Below are positions 35,645 through 44,347 of a stretch of DNA of 64,000 nt, piece after piece. Each line of letters starts with the position of its first letter. Position 1 is the stretch's first letter. The position numbers and the translations under genes are program-made. The DNA comes from Oceanospirillum maris DSM 6286 (GTDB taxonomy: Bacteria > Pseudomonadota > Gammaproteobacteria > Pseudomonadales > Halomonadaceae): contig NZ_AUGW01000003.1 in assembly GCF_000422865.1 (NCBI RefSeq), positions 1 through 64,000 on the forward strand. Direction: 5' to 3'. The notes beneath the pieces are model-generated. The model was not told where the DNA came from and made no database searches. It saw only the letters and a list, made by a program, of their open reading frames with translations.

Positions 35645-37150
35645 TTATGCCATCCAGTAACCCAGCACAATAAAGCTGACAAACGCAAACGCCGCACCCA
35701 GTAGGGCGTATGGGATCTGTGTTAAACCATGTTGCATCGGTGTACAACCAGAACCCTGTGACGACAGCACGGTGGAATCACTAAAGAAGCAAGCGTGGCT
35801 ACCAAAGGCAGAAGCAGACAGCAAAGCACCAACCGTTAGCGGCATCGACATATCCATCACCAGCGCCATTGGAATCACAATCGGCAGAGATACCACAAAC
35901 ACACCCCAGCTAGAGCCTGTTGCAAACACCACGGCAGCCATCGCCGCAAAGACCAAAGCAGGAAGCATCTCTTTAGACATATAAGGGGTCATCGTATCGA
36001 TGATATAAGGCGTCATACCCAGTTGGTCGTTGATGTCTTTTAGCATAAAGCCCGCACACACGACGGCGATGGGGTGTAGCATCACTTTAAAACCATCTAG
36101 CATGGAATCGACCAGATCGCCAAAGTTCAGAAGGCGCTGCCAAAAATACAACACCATGGTGAATAAAGACGCCACTAACGCACCAAGCAATAAGTCAATA
36201 TCGTAGTAAACACTAGCGGCGATCAACACTGCCATCGGCAAGATAAAGTTAATTAAGCCAACAATCGGAGAGGTCTTGCGAATACTGCTGGTATCAAAGC
36301 CCAGTTGACGACAACCGTCCGGTATACATTGACCTTTTTGCGCGCGCTCTTCTGCAGCCTTCATCGGGCCAAAATCACTCAACCAACCTGCCGCGACCAA
36401 AAAAACCACAATTAACGCGATCCAGCCATAGGCCATAAAAGGAATGGATTCAATATACAGCGACATCCCTTTCCCTTCTGCGACAGCGCCGTTTTCTTCT
36501 AACAGTGCCGCAAAGTAAACCGCCCAGGTGGATACCGGAACCAAAATACAAACCGGCGCTGCGGTCGAGTCAACCAGAAACGCCAGCTTCTCCCGAGAGA
36601 TTTTGTAGCGATCGGTTAGATTCTTCATCGAAGCCGATACCGCCAACGAGTTCAGGTAATCATCAATAAAGACCATCAGACCTAAACAGCAGGTGGTTAG
36701 CATGGTGCCGCGCCGAGTTCTTATCCGTTTAGCCAATAGCTCACCGAAGGATAAAACACTGCCGCCGCGCTCTAGCATATTGATCAAACCACCCATCATG
36801 CCGCACACCAGTACGATCCACGCGATGGTTTCATCCATAACAACAGCAAGGGAAATATCACCCAATCCGGTGATAACACCGGCAGGGTTTAGCAGCAAAA
36901 GACCGGCGATAATGCCAGCAAAGATCGATTCAAGAGGTTTTTTGGTTAAAACAGCGACCACAAGAATCAGTAATGCGGGTAATAGACTTAGAAATCCGTA
37001 GCTTTCGCCTTCAGCGGGTACTGTCGACAGATAAGCAAAGCCTGCCATAACCGCCCCGTAAAAAAGAACCCAACGGGTTGGATTAGCAACAGTGGTCAGA
37101 GCTATCGACTCACCGGCAGTGGCAGAAGATGTAGAGTTTGAGCTGCTCAT
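35645..37150 (-). CDS. NhaC-type Na+/H+ antiporter family protein
   Basis: This is a 501-residue membrane protein with about eleven helices. The sequence FIDDYLNSLAVSASMKNLTDRYKISREKLAFLVDSTAAPVCILVPVSTWAVYF is characteristic of the NhaC/YuiF-like ion transporter superfamily, and the repeat-related segment SWGVFVVSLPIVIPMA appears late. Some members exchange Na+ and H+ and others carry organic ions. Its place downstream of a polyamine oxidase gene (37523) allows a role in amine or product transport, but this is speculative. Confidence 0.82.
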   Translation of the reverse strand: MSSSNSTSSATAGESIALTTVANPTRWVLFYGAVMAGFAYLSTVPAEGESYGFLSLLPALLILVVAVLTKKPLESIFAGIIAGLLLLNPAGVITGLGDISLAVVMDETIAWIVLVCGMMGGLINMLERGGSVLSFGELLAKRIRTRRGTMLTTCCLGLMVFIDDYLNSLAVSASMKNLTDRYKISREKLAFLVDSTAAPVCILVPVSTWAVYFAALLEENGAVAEGKGMSLYIESIPFMAYGWIALIVVFLVAAGWLSDFGPMKAAEERAQKGQCIPDGCRQLGFDTSSIRKTSPIVGLINFILPMAVLIAASVYYDIDLLLGALVASLFTMVLYFWQRLLNFGDLVDSMLDGFKVMLHPIAVVCAGFMLKDINDQLGMTPYIIDTMTPYMSKEMLPALVFAAMAAVVFATGSSWGVFVVSLPIVIPMALVMDMSMPLTVGALLSASAFGSHACFFSDSTVLSSQGSGCTPMQHGLTQIPYALLGAAFAFVSFIVLGYWMA

Positions 37151-37522
37151 AAATATACCTATTTATATTTCTTATACCCTGTAAGACAAGCATCCTGCTG
37201 ACTTCAGGTGGCATTGTGTGGCTTATTCAACCTCGAAAAATCAACCTATTAATCGATAGTTTGAATAAGCAGTTATCAACCGCAGTCAGCCTCCGTGTCT
37301 GCGACAATCTTGATTAGATAAAATCAGATAAAGGGTGTAGCTCAAGTCCGCCCTATCGTTTTAAGTTATAACTTATCGTTTTACGCTATAAATAGGGCCA
37401 TAAATAGGATCATAAATAGAGCGGCAAGCTAAAATAAAACGATGCACGTAATGGCTGCTCTGCAGTCGATATATCACTTTATATACGCACTGCAGAGCGT
37501 CCCTTTTACCGGCCCTCAGAGA
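37151..37522. other. Intergenic stretch with hairpin and short tandem repeats
   Basis: In 372 bases no gene is seen. GCTCTGCAGT (37457-37466) and ACTGCAGAGC (37489-37498) form a 10-base stem with a 22-base loop, just after the puuB stop on the - strand, so it may act in termination. ATAAATAG occurs three times at 12-base spacing (37388, 37400, 37412). An antiporter promoter is expected near 37160-37260. Confidence 0.5.
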
Positions 37523-38806
37523 CTAGATACCCATTTTGTCACGCAAGGTATAATAAGCGGCACCCATTGCGGTATAAGGCACACGGAACATACGACCACC
37601 GGGGAAAGGGTACTGCGGTAGGTTAGCAATAATATCAAAACGCTCCGCCTGGCCTTGAATCGCATCGGCTAAGACACGGCCTGCAAGATGAGAGCTGGTG
37701 ACACCGTGGCCACTATAGCCTTGTGCGTAATAGATGTTACTGCCAATACGACCAAACTGAGGCAGTCGCATCAAGGTTAGTAAGAAGTTACCGGTCCATG
37801 CGAAATCCACCTTTACGTTTTTCAGCTCGGGGAAGGTCTTCAGCATCTTAGGCACAATTAAAGATTCGATCTTATCTGGCTCTCGGGCACCATAGGTAAC
37901 ACCGCCACCGTAGATGAGGCGACCATCACCGGATAGACGGTAATAGTCCAGCAGGTAGTTACAGTCTTCCACACAGTTATCTTTTGGCAGCAGGGCTTTC
38001 TGTTGCGCCTCTGACAAAGGTTCGGTGGTAATTACCTGAGTACCACACGGCATCGCTTTCTGTTCTAACTTAGGAATCAAGCCGCCCAGATACGCATTAC
38101 CCGCCACAATCACATAATCAGCAACAACGCAGCCCTTTGCCGTACACACTTTAGCTTTAGAGCCTTCTTCAACACGAATAACCGGAGACGCTTCATAAAT
38201 GGTGCCGCCTAAGGATTCAAAAGCAGCCGCCTCGCCTAGAACCAAGTTCAAGGGGTGGAAGTGGCCGCCACTTTTATCCAGCAAACCACCGGGATAACGA
38301 GTTGTACCAACATGACCTTGAATACTGTTAGCATCCAACAGTTCTAGCTGAGTATGTCCGTGCTGCTCCCAGAGTGCTTTCTTTCCTTCCAGCTCTTTCA
38401 TCTGTTTGCTATTACAGGCCGCAAAGATGCCGCCATTTTTCAGATCACAGTCAATATTGTACTTTTTCACAAAGCCACGAATAATTTCGCCACCTTCAAA
38501 AGCCATCTTACCCATCTCATCGCCGGTCTTTTTACCGTAATGACGAGAGATAAAATCCATATCACGACTGTAGCTGTGTACGATTTGGCCACCGTTGCGA
38601 CCCGATGCACCAAAGCCTATGCGGCTGGCTTCTACTACAGCGACTTTAAAGCCGCGCTCTGCCAAATGCAGCGCACTAGACAGGCCAGTAAATCCAGCTC
38701 CGATGACACAGATATCAGCGGTTACTTCACCCTGTAATTCAGGCCGCAGGACTTTGTCATTTGCCGAAGCGGCATAATAAGAGGTTGTATGTGAAGGTGC
38801 GGTCAT
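37523..38806 (-). CDS. puuB: FAD-dependent gamma-glutamylpolyamine oxidase-like protein (second copy)
   Basis: This is a 427-residue DAO-family flavoprotein. The Rossmann GAGFTG lies at residues 36-41 (ICVIGAGFTGLSSALHLAERG), followed by GFGASGRNGGQ and the C-terminal YAQGYSGHGVTSSHLAGRVLADAI. It resembles the oxidase at 11359-12669 in the whole layout. It probably oxidises a gamma-glutamylated amine. It lies 8 kb past the main polyamine cluster, beside the NhaC-type transporter, and may serve a different amine. No AGGAG is seen close to the ATG; the ribosome site is weak. Confidence 0.85.
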   Translation of the reverse strand: MTAPSHTTSYYAASANDKVLRPELQGEVTADICVIGAGFTGLSSALHLAERGFKVAVVEASRIGFGASGRNGGQIVHSYSRDMDFISRHYGKKTGDEMGKMAFEGGEIIRGFVKKYNIDCDLKNGGIFAACNSKQMKELEGKKALWEQHGHTQLELLDANSIQGHVGTTRYPGGLLDKSGGHFHPLNLVLGEAAAFESLGGTIYEASPVIRVEEGSKAKVCTAKGCVVADYVIVAGNAYLGGLIPKLEQKAMPCGTQVITTEPLSEAQQKALLPKDNCVEDCNYLLDYYRLSGDGRLIYGGGVTYGAREPDKIESLIVPKMLKTFPELKNVKVDFAWTGNFLLTLMRLPQFGRIGSNIYYAQGYSGHGVTSSHLAGRVLADAIQGQAERFDIIANLPQYPFPGGRMFRVPYTAMGAAYYTLRDKMGI

Positions 38807-39069
38807 AAATCAACTCCGGCGTTTACTCTGCACGGGGACAGAGCAGTGGTCTCAACAAAAAGGTATCTCGTACACGAGAGAGCCTGTGGGAAAGTGGCCA
38901 TAAAAAAAGCGCACCCTCGTAATAATTTCAATAATGACGTAAAGATACGATAGAGACAGAAACGCAGATATACCTACCAGGGGGTAATTTTTTGGCGGCT
39001 TTTTACAGATTTTGTAGTAATCTGACCGACTTTATCCGTGAACACCTTCTTTCTAAAAGGATTAATAGT

Positions 39070-39636
39070 ATGCCTAAGGCAAGTGAAATAAAGAAAAATG
39101 CAGCGGTTGAGCTGGATGGCAGTGTTTGGTTTGTTCGTGATATCGAACGCTCAGTGCCCCAAGGCCGCTCCGGTGGCAGTATCTATCGTATGCGGATGTA
39201 TGATGTGGTGACCGGTGCTAAACGTGATGAATCATTCAAAGATTCCGATATGCTGAATCTAGCGGATCTATTCCGTCGTCCTGCGATGATGTCTTACATT
39301 GATGGTGACGAGTACGTCTTTATGGACAACGAAGACTACAGCGCTTACAACCTGCGCAAAGAATCTATTGCTGATGAAGCGGGCTTTATCACCGAAGAAA
39401 CCCAAGGTATTCACGTACTTTTGGTCAACGACAGTCCAGTAGCAATTGAACTGCCAACCACCGTAGAGTTGGATGTTGTTGAAACAGACCCATCAATTAA
39501 AGGCCAATCGGCGACGTCTCGCACCAAGCCTGCAACCATGAACACCGGCCTAGTCATTCAAGTACCAGAGCATATCTCTACCGGTGATCGTATTAAGGTA
39601 AACGTGGAAGAGCGTAAATTTAGCGGCAGAGCTTAA
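39070..39636 (+). CDS. yeiP: Elongation factor P-like protein (EfpL)
   Basis: This EF-P paralogue has 188 residues from the ATG at 39070, with AAGGATT about 8 bases upstream. The frame extends to 38992 but that part is not conserved in type. The N-terminal KOW-like domain has the loop [12 protein letters not shown], where YeiP/EfpL proteins carry an arginine instead of the modified lysine of EF-P. The central and C-terminal OB domains follow, ending [13 protein letters not shown]. EfpL helps ribosomes through difficult proline-containing stretches. It is a single-gene unit. Confidence 0.93.
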   Translation: MPKASEIKKNAAVELDGSVWFVRDIERSVPQGRSGGSIYRMRMYDVVTGAKRDESFKDSDMLNLADLFRRPAMMSYIDGDEYVFMDNEDYSAYNLRKESIADEAGFITEETQGIHVLLVNDSPVAIELPTTVELDVVETDPSIKGQSATSRTKPATMNTGLVIQVPEHISTGDRIKVNVEERKFSGRA

Positions 39637-39681
39637 TGCCTAATATCTGTCACTTGTCACCTATCACCTGTCGTTAAAAGC

Positions 39682-39741
39682 GCCGATGAGTATCAAGAAA
39701 TCATAGGGAAAATCAGCTGATAGCTTGATTGACTCATCGGC
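39682..39741. repeat. Long inverted repeat after yeiP
   Basis: GCCGATGAGT (39682-39691) pairs with ACTCATCGGC (39732-39741). ATCAAG and CTTGAT extend the stem past a 2-base bulge, and ATCAGCTGAT is a further palindrome inside. No U-run follows. It lies between convergent genes and may block read-through or stabilise the 3' end. Confidence 0.6.
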
Positions 39742-39805
39742 ATAGTCGCTTAAACACACCGCTGCCTACCTTTTGTTATTTCAGCGGTCACTTCAGAAAA
39801 AACAA

Positions 39806-40723
39806 TTAATTCGACGCGAAACGCTTCATCAGCCAGCCATGGCTACTCACCAGCAGAATCCCCGCAACAATAAATCCAGCACCAATGATAAAGTTAGGCT
39901 CAACCTGCTCATTAAGCCACCAACTGCCCAGCAAGACACCTAGCACCGGCGTCATAAAAGATAAGATGCCCAACTGGGAAGCCTTATAGTGCGTCAACAG
40001 CCAAAACCAAAGCAGAAAGGCGAGAAAAGCAACACCAATACCATGAAATGCGAGACTCATCATAACGGCAGATGTTAGATGTAAATCTGTCTGCCCTGTC
40101 CATACAGACCAAAACGTTAACGCCACAAACCCAATTAATAGCTGATATAACAGGACTTGCTTCGCAGGTAACGCCGTTAACCCTGTTGTTCGTACGACAA
40201 CCGTGGTCGCGCCCCAAGCGACACCTGCTAGAAGTGCCAGAAAATCCCCCCAAAAGATCGAGGAATTAAGCTTTAAATCATCGCCCCCACCCAAAAATGC
40301 TAAGGCGGTACCACCAAAAGCAAGCACGATACCAAACCACTGTAGGCCGTTCATACGCTCATCAGGAAGTTTGATATGTAGACCAATCGCCGCAAATATC
40401 GGAGAAGTATAGAGCAACACTATCGTATGGGAAGCACTGGTGTACCTTAACGCTTCGCCCAAAAACAGAAACTCTAAACTGAACAAGACCCCAATCCATA
40501 AAGCCGGTAACCGATTCTCAGGCTTTAAGCCAATCGGTGCTCGCTTGGAGCGAATCAGTACTATAAGCAACATCGCTGCAATACCATAACGCAGCGCTAT
40601 CTGAAATACCGGCGCAATATCCTCTGCAACCGCCTTTAATACCACTTGCTGCGAGGCCATCACGACGCAAAATAACAACATACAGCTAAAAGCAAAAAGA
40701 TCGAGTGGTTTGCGGGTTCCCAT
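39806..40723 (-). CDS. EamA-family (DMT) transporter
   Basis: This 305-residue protein has about ten membrane helices in two EamA repeats. The first repeat contains SCMLLFCVVMASQQVVLKAVAEDIAPVFQIALRYGIAAM and the second VLLYQLLIGFVALTFWSVWTG. It is only distantly similar to the one at 34605-35564. It belongs to the drug/metabolite exporter superfamily, substrate unknown. It forms a single-gene unit facing yeiP. Confidence 0.85.
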   Translation of the reverse strand: MGTRKPLDLFAFSCMLLFCVVMASQQVVLKAVAEDIAPVFQIALRYGIAAMLLIVLIRSKRAPIGLKPENRLPALWIGVLFSLEFLFLGEALRYTSASHTIVLLYTSPIFAAIGLHIKLPDERMNGLQWFGIVLAFGGTALAFLGGGDDLKLNSSIFWGDFLALLAGVAWGATTVVVRTTGLTALPAKQVLLYQLLIGFVALTFWSVWTGQTDLHLTSAVMMSLAFHGIGVAFLAFLLWFWLLTHYKASQLGILSFMTPVLGVLLGSWWLNEQVEPNFIIGAGFIVAGILLVSSHGWLMKRFASN

Positions 40724-41178
40724 AACGGCTCCTCAAAATGAATGAGGCTGCATTATGATTTGTCTAGTTTCATTGGTATAGCCAGAATCAGACAAAGCAT
40801 CATCAAAATCAGAAAGTGCAGATTCCAAGCTAATGTCGTTATATTCTCCACGTCGAATAGTATTCCTGCGTGCAATGCTCGTTCATTATCTTGATGAAAG
40901 ATTTTGGCCAGATCTGAATTAGTAACAATACACCGGCTATGCTTGTCATGTATACGAATGTAGGCATCACTACCACTGACCACCACTGGAAGGTATCTTA
41001 TCTTTTATCATCTCCCTCCTCCCGAATCGCCAGGAAACCATTGATTGTTTATAAAGCCAGGATCAGCGAAAATAGCCTTCAATTACGATTAACCTAACAA
41101 ATCTGGCGGGGAAACGACCTGAAATAGGGTATTTCCGAAAATGCGCTCAGATCTGTGTACAAATTAAAAGATTGCTTA
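40724..41178. other. Intergenic stretch before prfC
   Basis: In about 450 bases I see no convincing gene. A 77-codon frame on the - strand (40753-40986, GTG start) lacks a ribosome site and I do not support it strongly. The promoter of prfC should lie in 41050-41170. Just before prfC the DNA reads GATTGCTTA with only a weak ribosome site. Confidence 0.4.
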
Positions 41179-42765
41179 ATGTCGAATCCAAAAGTTTTCA
41201 ATGAAACCAATAAACGCCGCACGTTTGCTATTATCAGTCACCCTGATGCGGGTAAAACCACGATCACCGAAAAACTCTTACTGTTGGGCAATCTTATTCA
41301 GACTGCGGGGACGGTAAAAGGTAAGAAAAGTGATCGCCATGCCACTTCAGACTGGATGAGTATGGAGCAGGAGCGTGGTATCTCGATCACGTCTTCGGTG
41401 ATGCAGTTTCCGTATAATGATCGTATGGTCAACCTGCTGGATACTCCGGGGCATGAAGACTTCTCGGAAGATACCTACCGTACGTTGACGGCGGTAGACT
41501 CCGCACTAATGGTTGTTGATGGTGCGAAGGGTGTTGAAGCACGTACTATTAAACTAATGGATGTGTGTCGTTTGCGCGATACGCCGATTTTCTCCTTCGT
41601 GAATAAAATGGATCGTGATATTCGTGATCCTATTGATTTGCTGGATGAGATTGAAGCGGTACTTAAAATTCAAGCAGCCCCCATCAATTGGCCAATCGGT
41701 ATGGGTAAAGAGTTTAAAGGTGTTTACAACCTTTATACCGATACCTTGCACGTTTTCACACCAGGAAAAGGTCATACGTTACATGATGATATTCGCATTC
41801 AAGGCTTAGATAACGATGAAGCTCGTGCGCTAATTGGCGATGAGTATGAGGATTTTGTTGAAGAGATGGAGCTGGTACGTGGTGCTACGTACAAGTTTGA
41901 CTCTGAGGCATTTTTGGCGGGCCAATTAACGCCAGTATTCTTTGGTACGGCATTGGCTAACTTTGGCGTGCGCGAGATGTTAAACGACTTTGTTGAGTGG
42001 GCACCACCGCCGATTGCCCGTAAAACGGAAACCCGCGAAGTTGCGCCAACAGAAGAAGCTTTTTCTGGCTTTATCTTTAAGATTCAGGCCAATATGGACC
42101 CGAAACACCGTGACCGTATCGCTTTTATGCGGGTATGTTCGGGTAGCTATCGTCGTGGTATGAAGATGAAGCATGTACGCACCGGTAAGGATGTCAAAAT
42201 TGCCGATGCAGTAACCTTCCTAGCCGGTGATCGTGAAAACGTCGAAGAAGCTTGGTCTGGTGATATTATCGGCCTGCACAACCACGGTACGATTCAGATT
42301 GGTGATGCCTTTACTGAGGGTGAATCCCTGAAATTTACCGGCATTCCGCACTTTGCCCCAGAAATGTTCCGCCGTGTGCGAGCGACTGATCCGCTGAAAA
42401 CGAAGCAGCTACAAAAAGGGCTTAAACAGCTATCAGAGGAGGGCGCGGTGCAGCTATTTATGCCGATGAACAACAACGATCTGATTTTGGGTGCGGTGGG
42501 CCAGCTACAGTTTGAAGTGGTTGTTTTCCGACTGAAAGACGAATACAAAGTCGATTGCATGTATGAGCCTGTAAACGTACAAACCGCCCGCTGGGTTGAA
42601 TGCGACGATCAAAAAATAATGGATGAATTCCGTCGTAAGAGCAGTGATAACCTTGGCGTTGATGGCGCGGGCTTACTAACCTACTTGGCTCCAAGTCGTG
42701 TGAATTTATCACTGGCACAGGAACGCTTCCCAGAGGTACTGTTCAGAGCGACCCGCGAACATTAA
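41179..42765 (+). CDS. prfC: Peptide chain release factor 3
   Basis: This translational GTPase (528 residues) removes RF1/RF2 from the ribosome after termination. It has G1 HPDAGKTT, G3 [18 protein letters not shown] and G4 FVNKMDRD. The domains typical of RF3 follow, including [25 protein letters not shown] and the ending [14 protein letters not shown]. The start at 41179 ([28 protein letters not shown]) gives the normal RF3 N-terminus; an ATG-like start at 41155 would add eight residues. The ribosome site is weak at either start. It is a single gene followed by a terminator. Confidence 0.97.
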   Translation: MSNPKVFNETNKRRTFAIISHPDAGKTTITEKLLLLGNLIQTAGTVKGKKSDRHATSDWMSMEQERGISITSSVMQFPYNDRMVNLLDTPGHEDFSEDTYRTLTAVDSALMVVDGAKGVEARTIKLMDVCRLRDTPIFSFVNKMDRDIRDPIDLLDEIEAVLKIQAAPINWPIGMGKEFKGVYNLYTDTLHVFTPGKGHTLHDDIRIQGLDNDEARALIGDEYEDFVEEMELVRGATYKFDSEAFLAGQLTPVFFGTALANFGVREMLNDFVEWAPPPIARKTETREVAPTEEAFSGFIFKIQANMDPKHRDRIAFMRVCSGSYRRGMKMKHVRTGKDVKIADAVTFLAGDRENVEEAWSGDIIGLHNHGTIQIGDAFTEGESLKFTGIPHFAPEMFRRVRATDPLKTKQLQKGLKQLSEEGAVQLFMPMNNNDLILGAVGQLQFEVVVFRLKDEYKVDCMYEPVNVQTARWVECDDQKIMDEFRRKSSDNLGVDGAGLLTYLAPSRVNLSLAQERFPEVLFRATREH

Positions 42766-42816
42766 TGCTCTTGGGCAATCCTCTTAAATTTTTTATATTG
42801 TTACAAAAAAGACGAC

Positions 42817-42845
42817 CGGCTGCCCATCATAGGCGGCCGTTTTTG
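42817..42845 (+). terminator. Rho-independent terminator of prfC
   Basis: CGGCTGCC (42817-42824) pairs with GGCGGCCG (42832-42839) with one G-U pair, followed by TTTTTG. Confidence 0.85.
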
Positions 42846-42958
42846 TATCGACGCGTTATAGGCCTTTTTGCTCACAGCCAAGCGCAGACAAAATCGCCAT
42901 AATATCCACTACCGATTATAAAAAAATAACGATAATAAAAGTGAACCAGAGGTTTTTC

Positions 42959-43750
42959 ATGCTGATTGACAGCCACTGCCATCTTGATTTTAGTGATTTC
43001 CACCACGACCGTGCCACCCTGCTCCATCAAGCGTTTGACGCGGGTATCCGGCGGATTGTGATTCCGAGTATCGCCCGTAAACATTGGCATCGGACATTAC
43101 AGCTTATCGGCGAGAACTGCGGTGTTCGTCTTTACCCCGCTCTTGGAATGCATCCCTTTTTTATGGCGTTACATCAGGAATCTGACCTAGCCGTACTGGA
43201 TCGACTGTTAAGCCTGAAGGCAGGCCAAATAGTTGCCGTTGGTGAGGTCGGTTTAGACTTTGCCAAGGCCAAAAATAATAAAGAAGCGCAGTTGGCTCTG
43301 TTTGAAGCCCAGCTACAACTGGCTAAAAAGCATCAACTGCCGGTTATTTTGCATGTGGTAAAAGCCCATGACCAAACGCTCAAACTGCTGAAGCAATACC
43401 CAGAGATTACCGGCATTGTTCATGCTTACTCGGGCAGCCTGAACCAAGCAGAGCAATATATTAAACAGGGGTTTTTAATCGGTATTGGTGGTGCGATTAC
43501 GTGGCCCACCGCGAATAAAAAACGCGTGTTATTTTCTCAGTTACCGCTAGAAAGTTTGGCGCTGGAAACCGATGCGCCGGATATGGCTCCTGACGGTTTA
43601 AAAGGCCAGCGTAATACGCCCAGCCAAGTGGCGGTTGTCGCCCAGGCACTGGCTACATGTCGAGGTGAGCCGCTGGAAAAAATCATTCAGGTAACGACCA
43701 ATAACGTGATGAATACATTGCGCTTAGCGGATATTTGCCTTTTGTCCTAA
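42959..43750 (+). CDS. TatD-family metal-dependent deoxyribonuclease (YjjV-like)
   Basis: This TIM-barrel hydrolase has 263 residues. Metal ligands are visible in DSHCHLDF at the start, in the VGEVGLDF segment, in HVVKAHDQT and in the late ETDAPDMAP. The proteins of this group are 3'-5' exonucleases or DNases with two metal ions. The ATG at 42959 lies 6 bases after AGAGG and is preferred over a GTG at 42941. It is independent of its neighbours. The YjjV branch is the closest by length and motif pattern. Confidence 0.88.
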   Translation: MLIDSHCHLDFSDFHHDRATLLHQAFDAGIRRIVIPSIARKHWHRTLQLIGENCGVRLYPALGMHPFFMALHQESDLAVLDRLLSLKAGQIVAVGEVGLDFAKAKNNKEAQLALFEAQLQLAKKHQLPVILHVVKAHDQTLKLLKQYPEITGIVHAYSGSLNQAEQYIKQGFLIGIGGAITWPTANKKRVLFSQLPLESLALETDAPDMAPDGLKGQRNTPSQVAVVAQALATCRGEPLEKIIQVTTNNVMNTLRLADICLLS

Positions 43751-43875
43751 GGGTTAAGGGTTAAGGGTTAAAAGACTAGGTGCAAGGGGATTCTTAAGAT
43801 GGTTTTTTCAGCTAAGTTGTCAAACGGTTCCGCTGGGGGTAATGTTGGTCGCTCCACAGAAGGGGATAGGACCGC

Positions 43876-44211
43876 ATGGCCCAGGAAAAAGTACAGTTTC
43901 AGTCGTCAGCATCGGCATTAAGAGCCTTAAAAGTTGGTAAACGTAATCCAAACTGGGTAGATGCTGCAGAGTTTTTGATTAACAAAGCGTCACCAGAGGT
44001 AAAACTTCTTTTAGAAGCCGCCCAAGAAATTGAACGACAAAAAATCCGTGGCGAACTGCCCTCAGAAGAACATAACGGAAAAGAAAATAGCAAAAAAGTT
44101 GTCACCAGCCTTTTTAGCACAGCCCAATGGGCAATAATGGGTTTAGTCGGCGCTATATTTACAGGTCTGATGGTCTGGATCGCCAGCCAGATTGGTATTG
44201 TTGCCTGCTAG
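43876..44211 (+). CDS. Small membrane-anchored protein of unknown function
   Basis: This 111-residue protein has one hydrophobic segment near the end (AQWAIMGLVGAIFTGLMVWIASQIGIV, about 83-109) and a charged helical front part. The pattern suggests a tail-anchored or single-span membrane protein, probably with the N-terminus in the cytoplasm. AGGA lies about 6 bases before the ATG. No family is recognised. It lies just after a short run of GGGTTAA repeats (43751-43772) and converges with the DUF342 gene. Confidence 0.65.
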   Translation: MAQEKVQFQSSASALRALKVGKRNPNWVDAAEFLINKASPEVKLLLEAAQEIERQKIRGELPSEEHNGKENSKKVVTSLFSTAQWAIMGLVGAIFTGLMVWIASQIGIVAC

Positions 44212-44224
44212 AACGATTAACACT

Positions 44225-44304
44225 AAAAAAACGGTTACGCCCCAGACATGACCATAAAACCCTATAAAAGGTTTATGGCCTATGGTATTTCTAAGGTGTA
44301 ACCG
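44225..44304 (-). terminator. Nested hairpin terminator of the DUF342 gene
   Basis: An outer stem joins 44232-44241 (CGGTTACGCC) to 44295-44304 (GGTGTAACCG). An inner stem joins 44252-44261 to 44270-44278 with one bulged base. On the - strand the outer arm is followed directly by TTTTTTT (44225-44231), so it can terminate the gene ending at 44348. The inner hairpin and the convergent small gene make it possibly two-sided. Confidence 0.65.
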
Positions 44305-44347
44305 GCGTTTAATCGGTCATCATTTTTAGAGTATGTTTTTTAGAGCG

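Noticed and set aside
40753-40986. A 77-codon frame on the - strand between an EamA gene and prfC
   Set aside because: GTG start without ribosome site, no recognised family, and no sign of codon bias. It could be real, but the support is too weak.
43751-43772. GGGTTAA repeats resembling telomere DNA
   Set aside because: Only three copies of a short heptamer; this can arise by chance or slippage and is not near a chromosome end feature.
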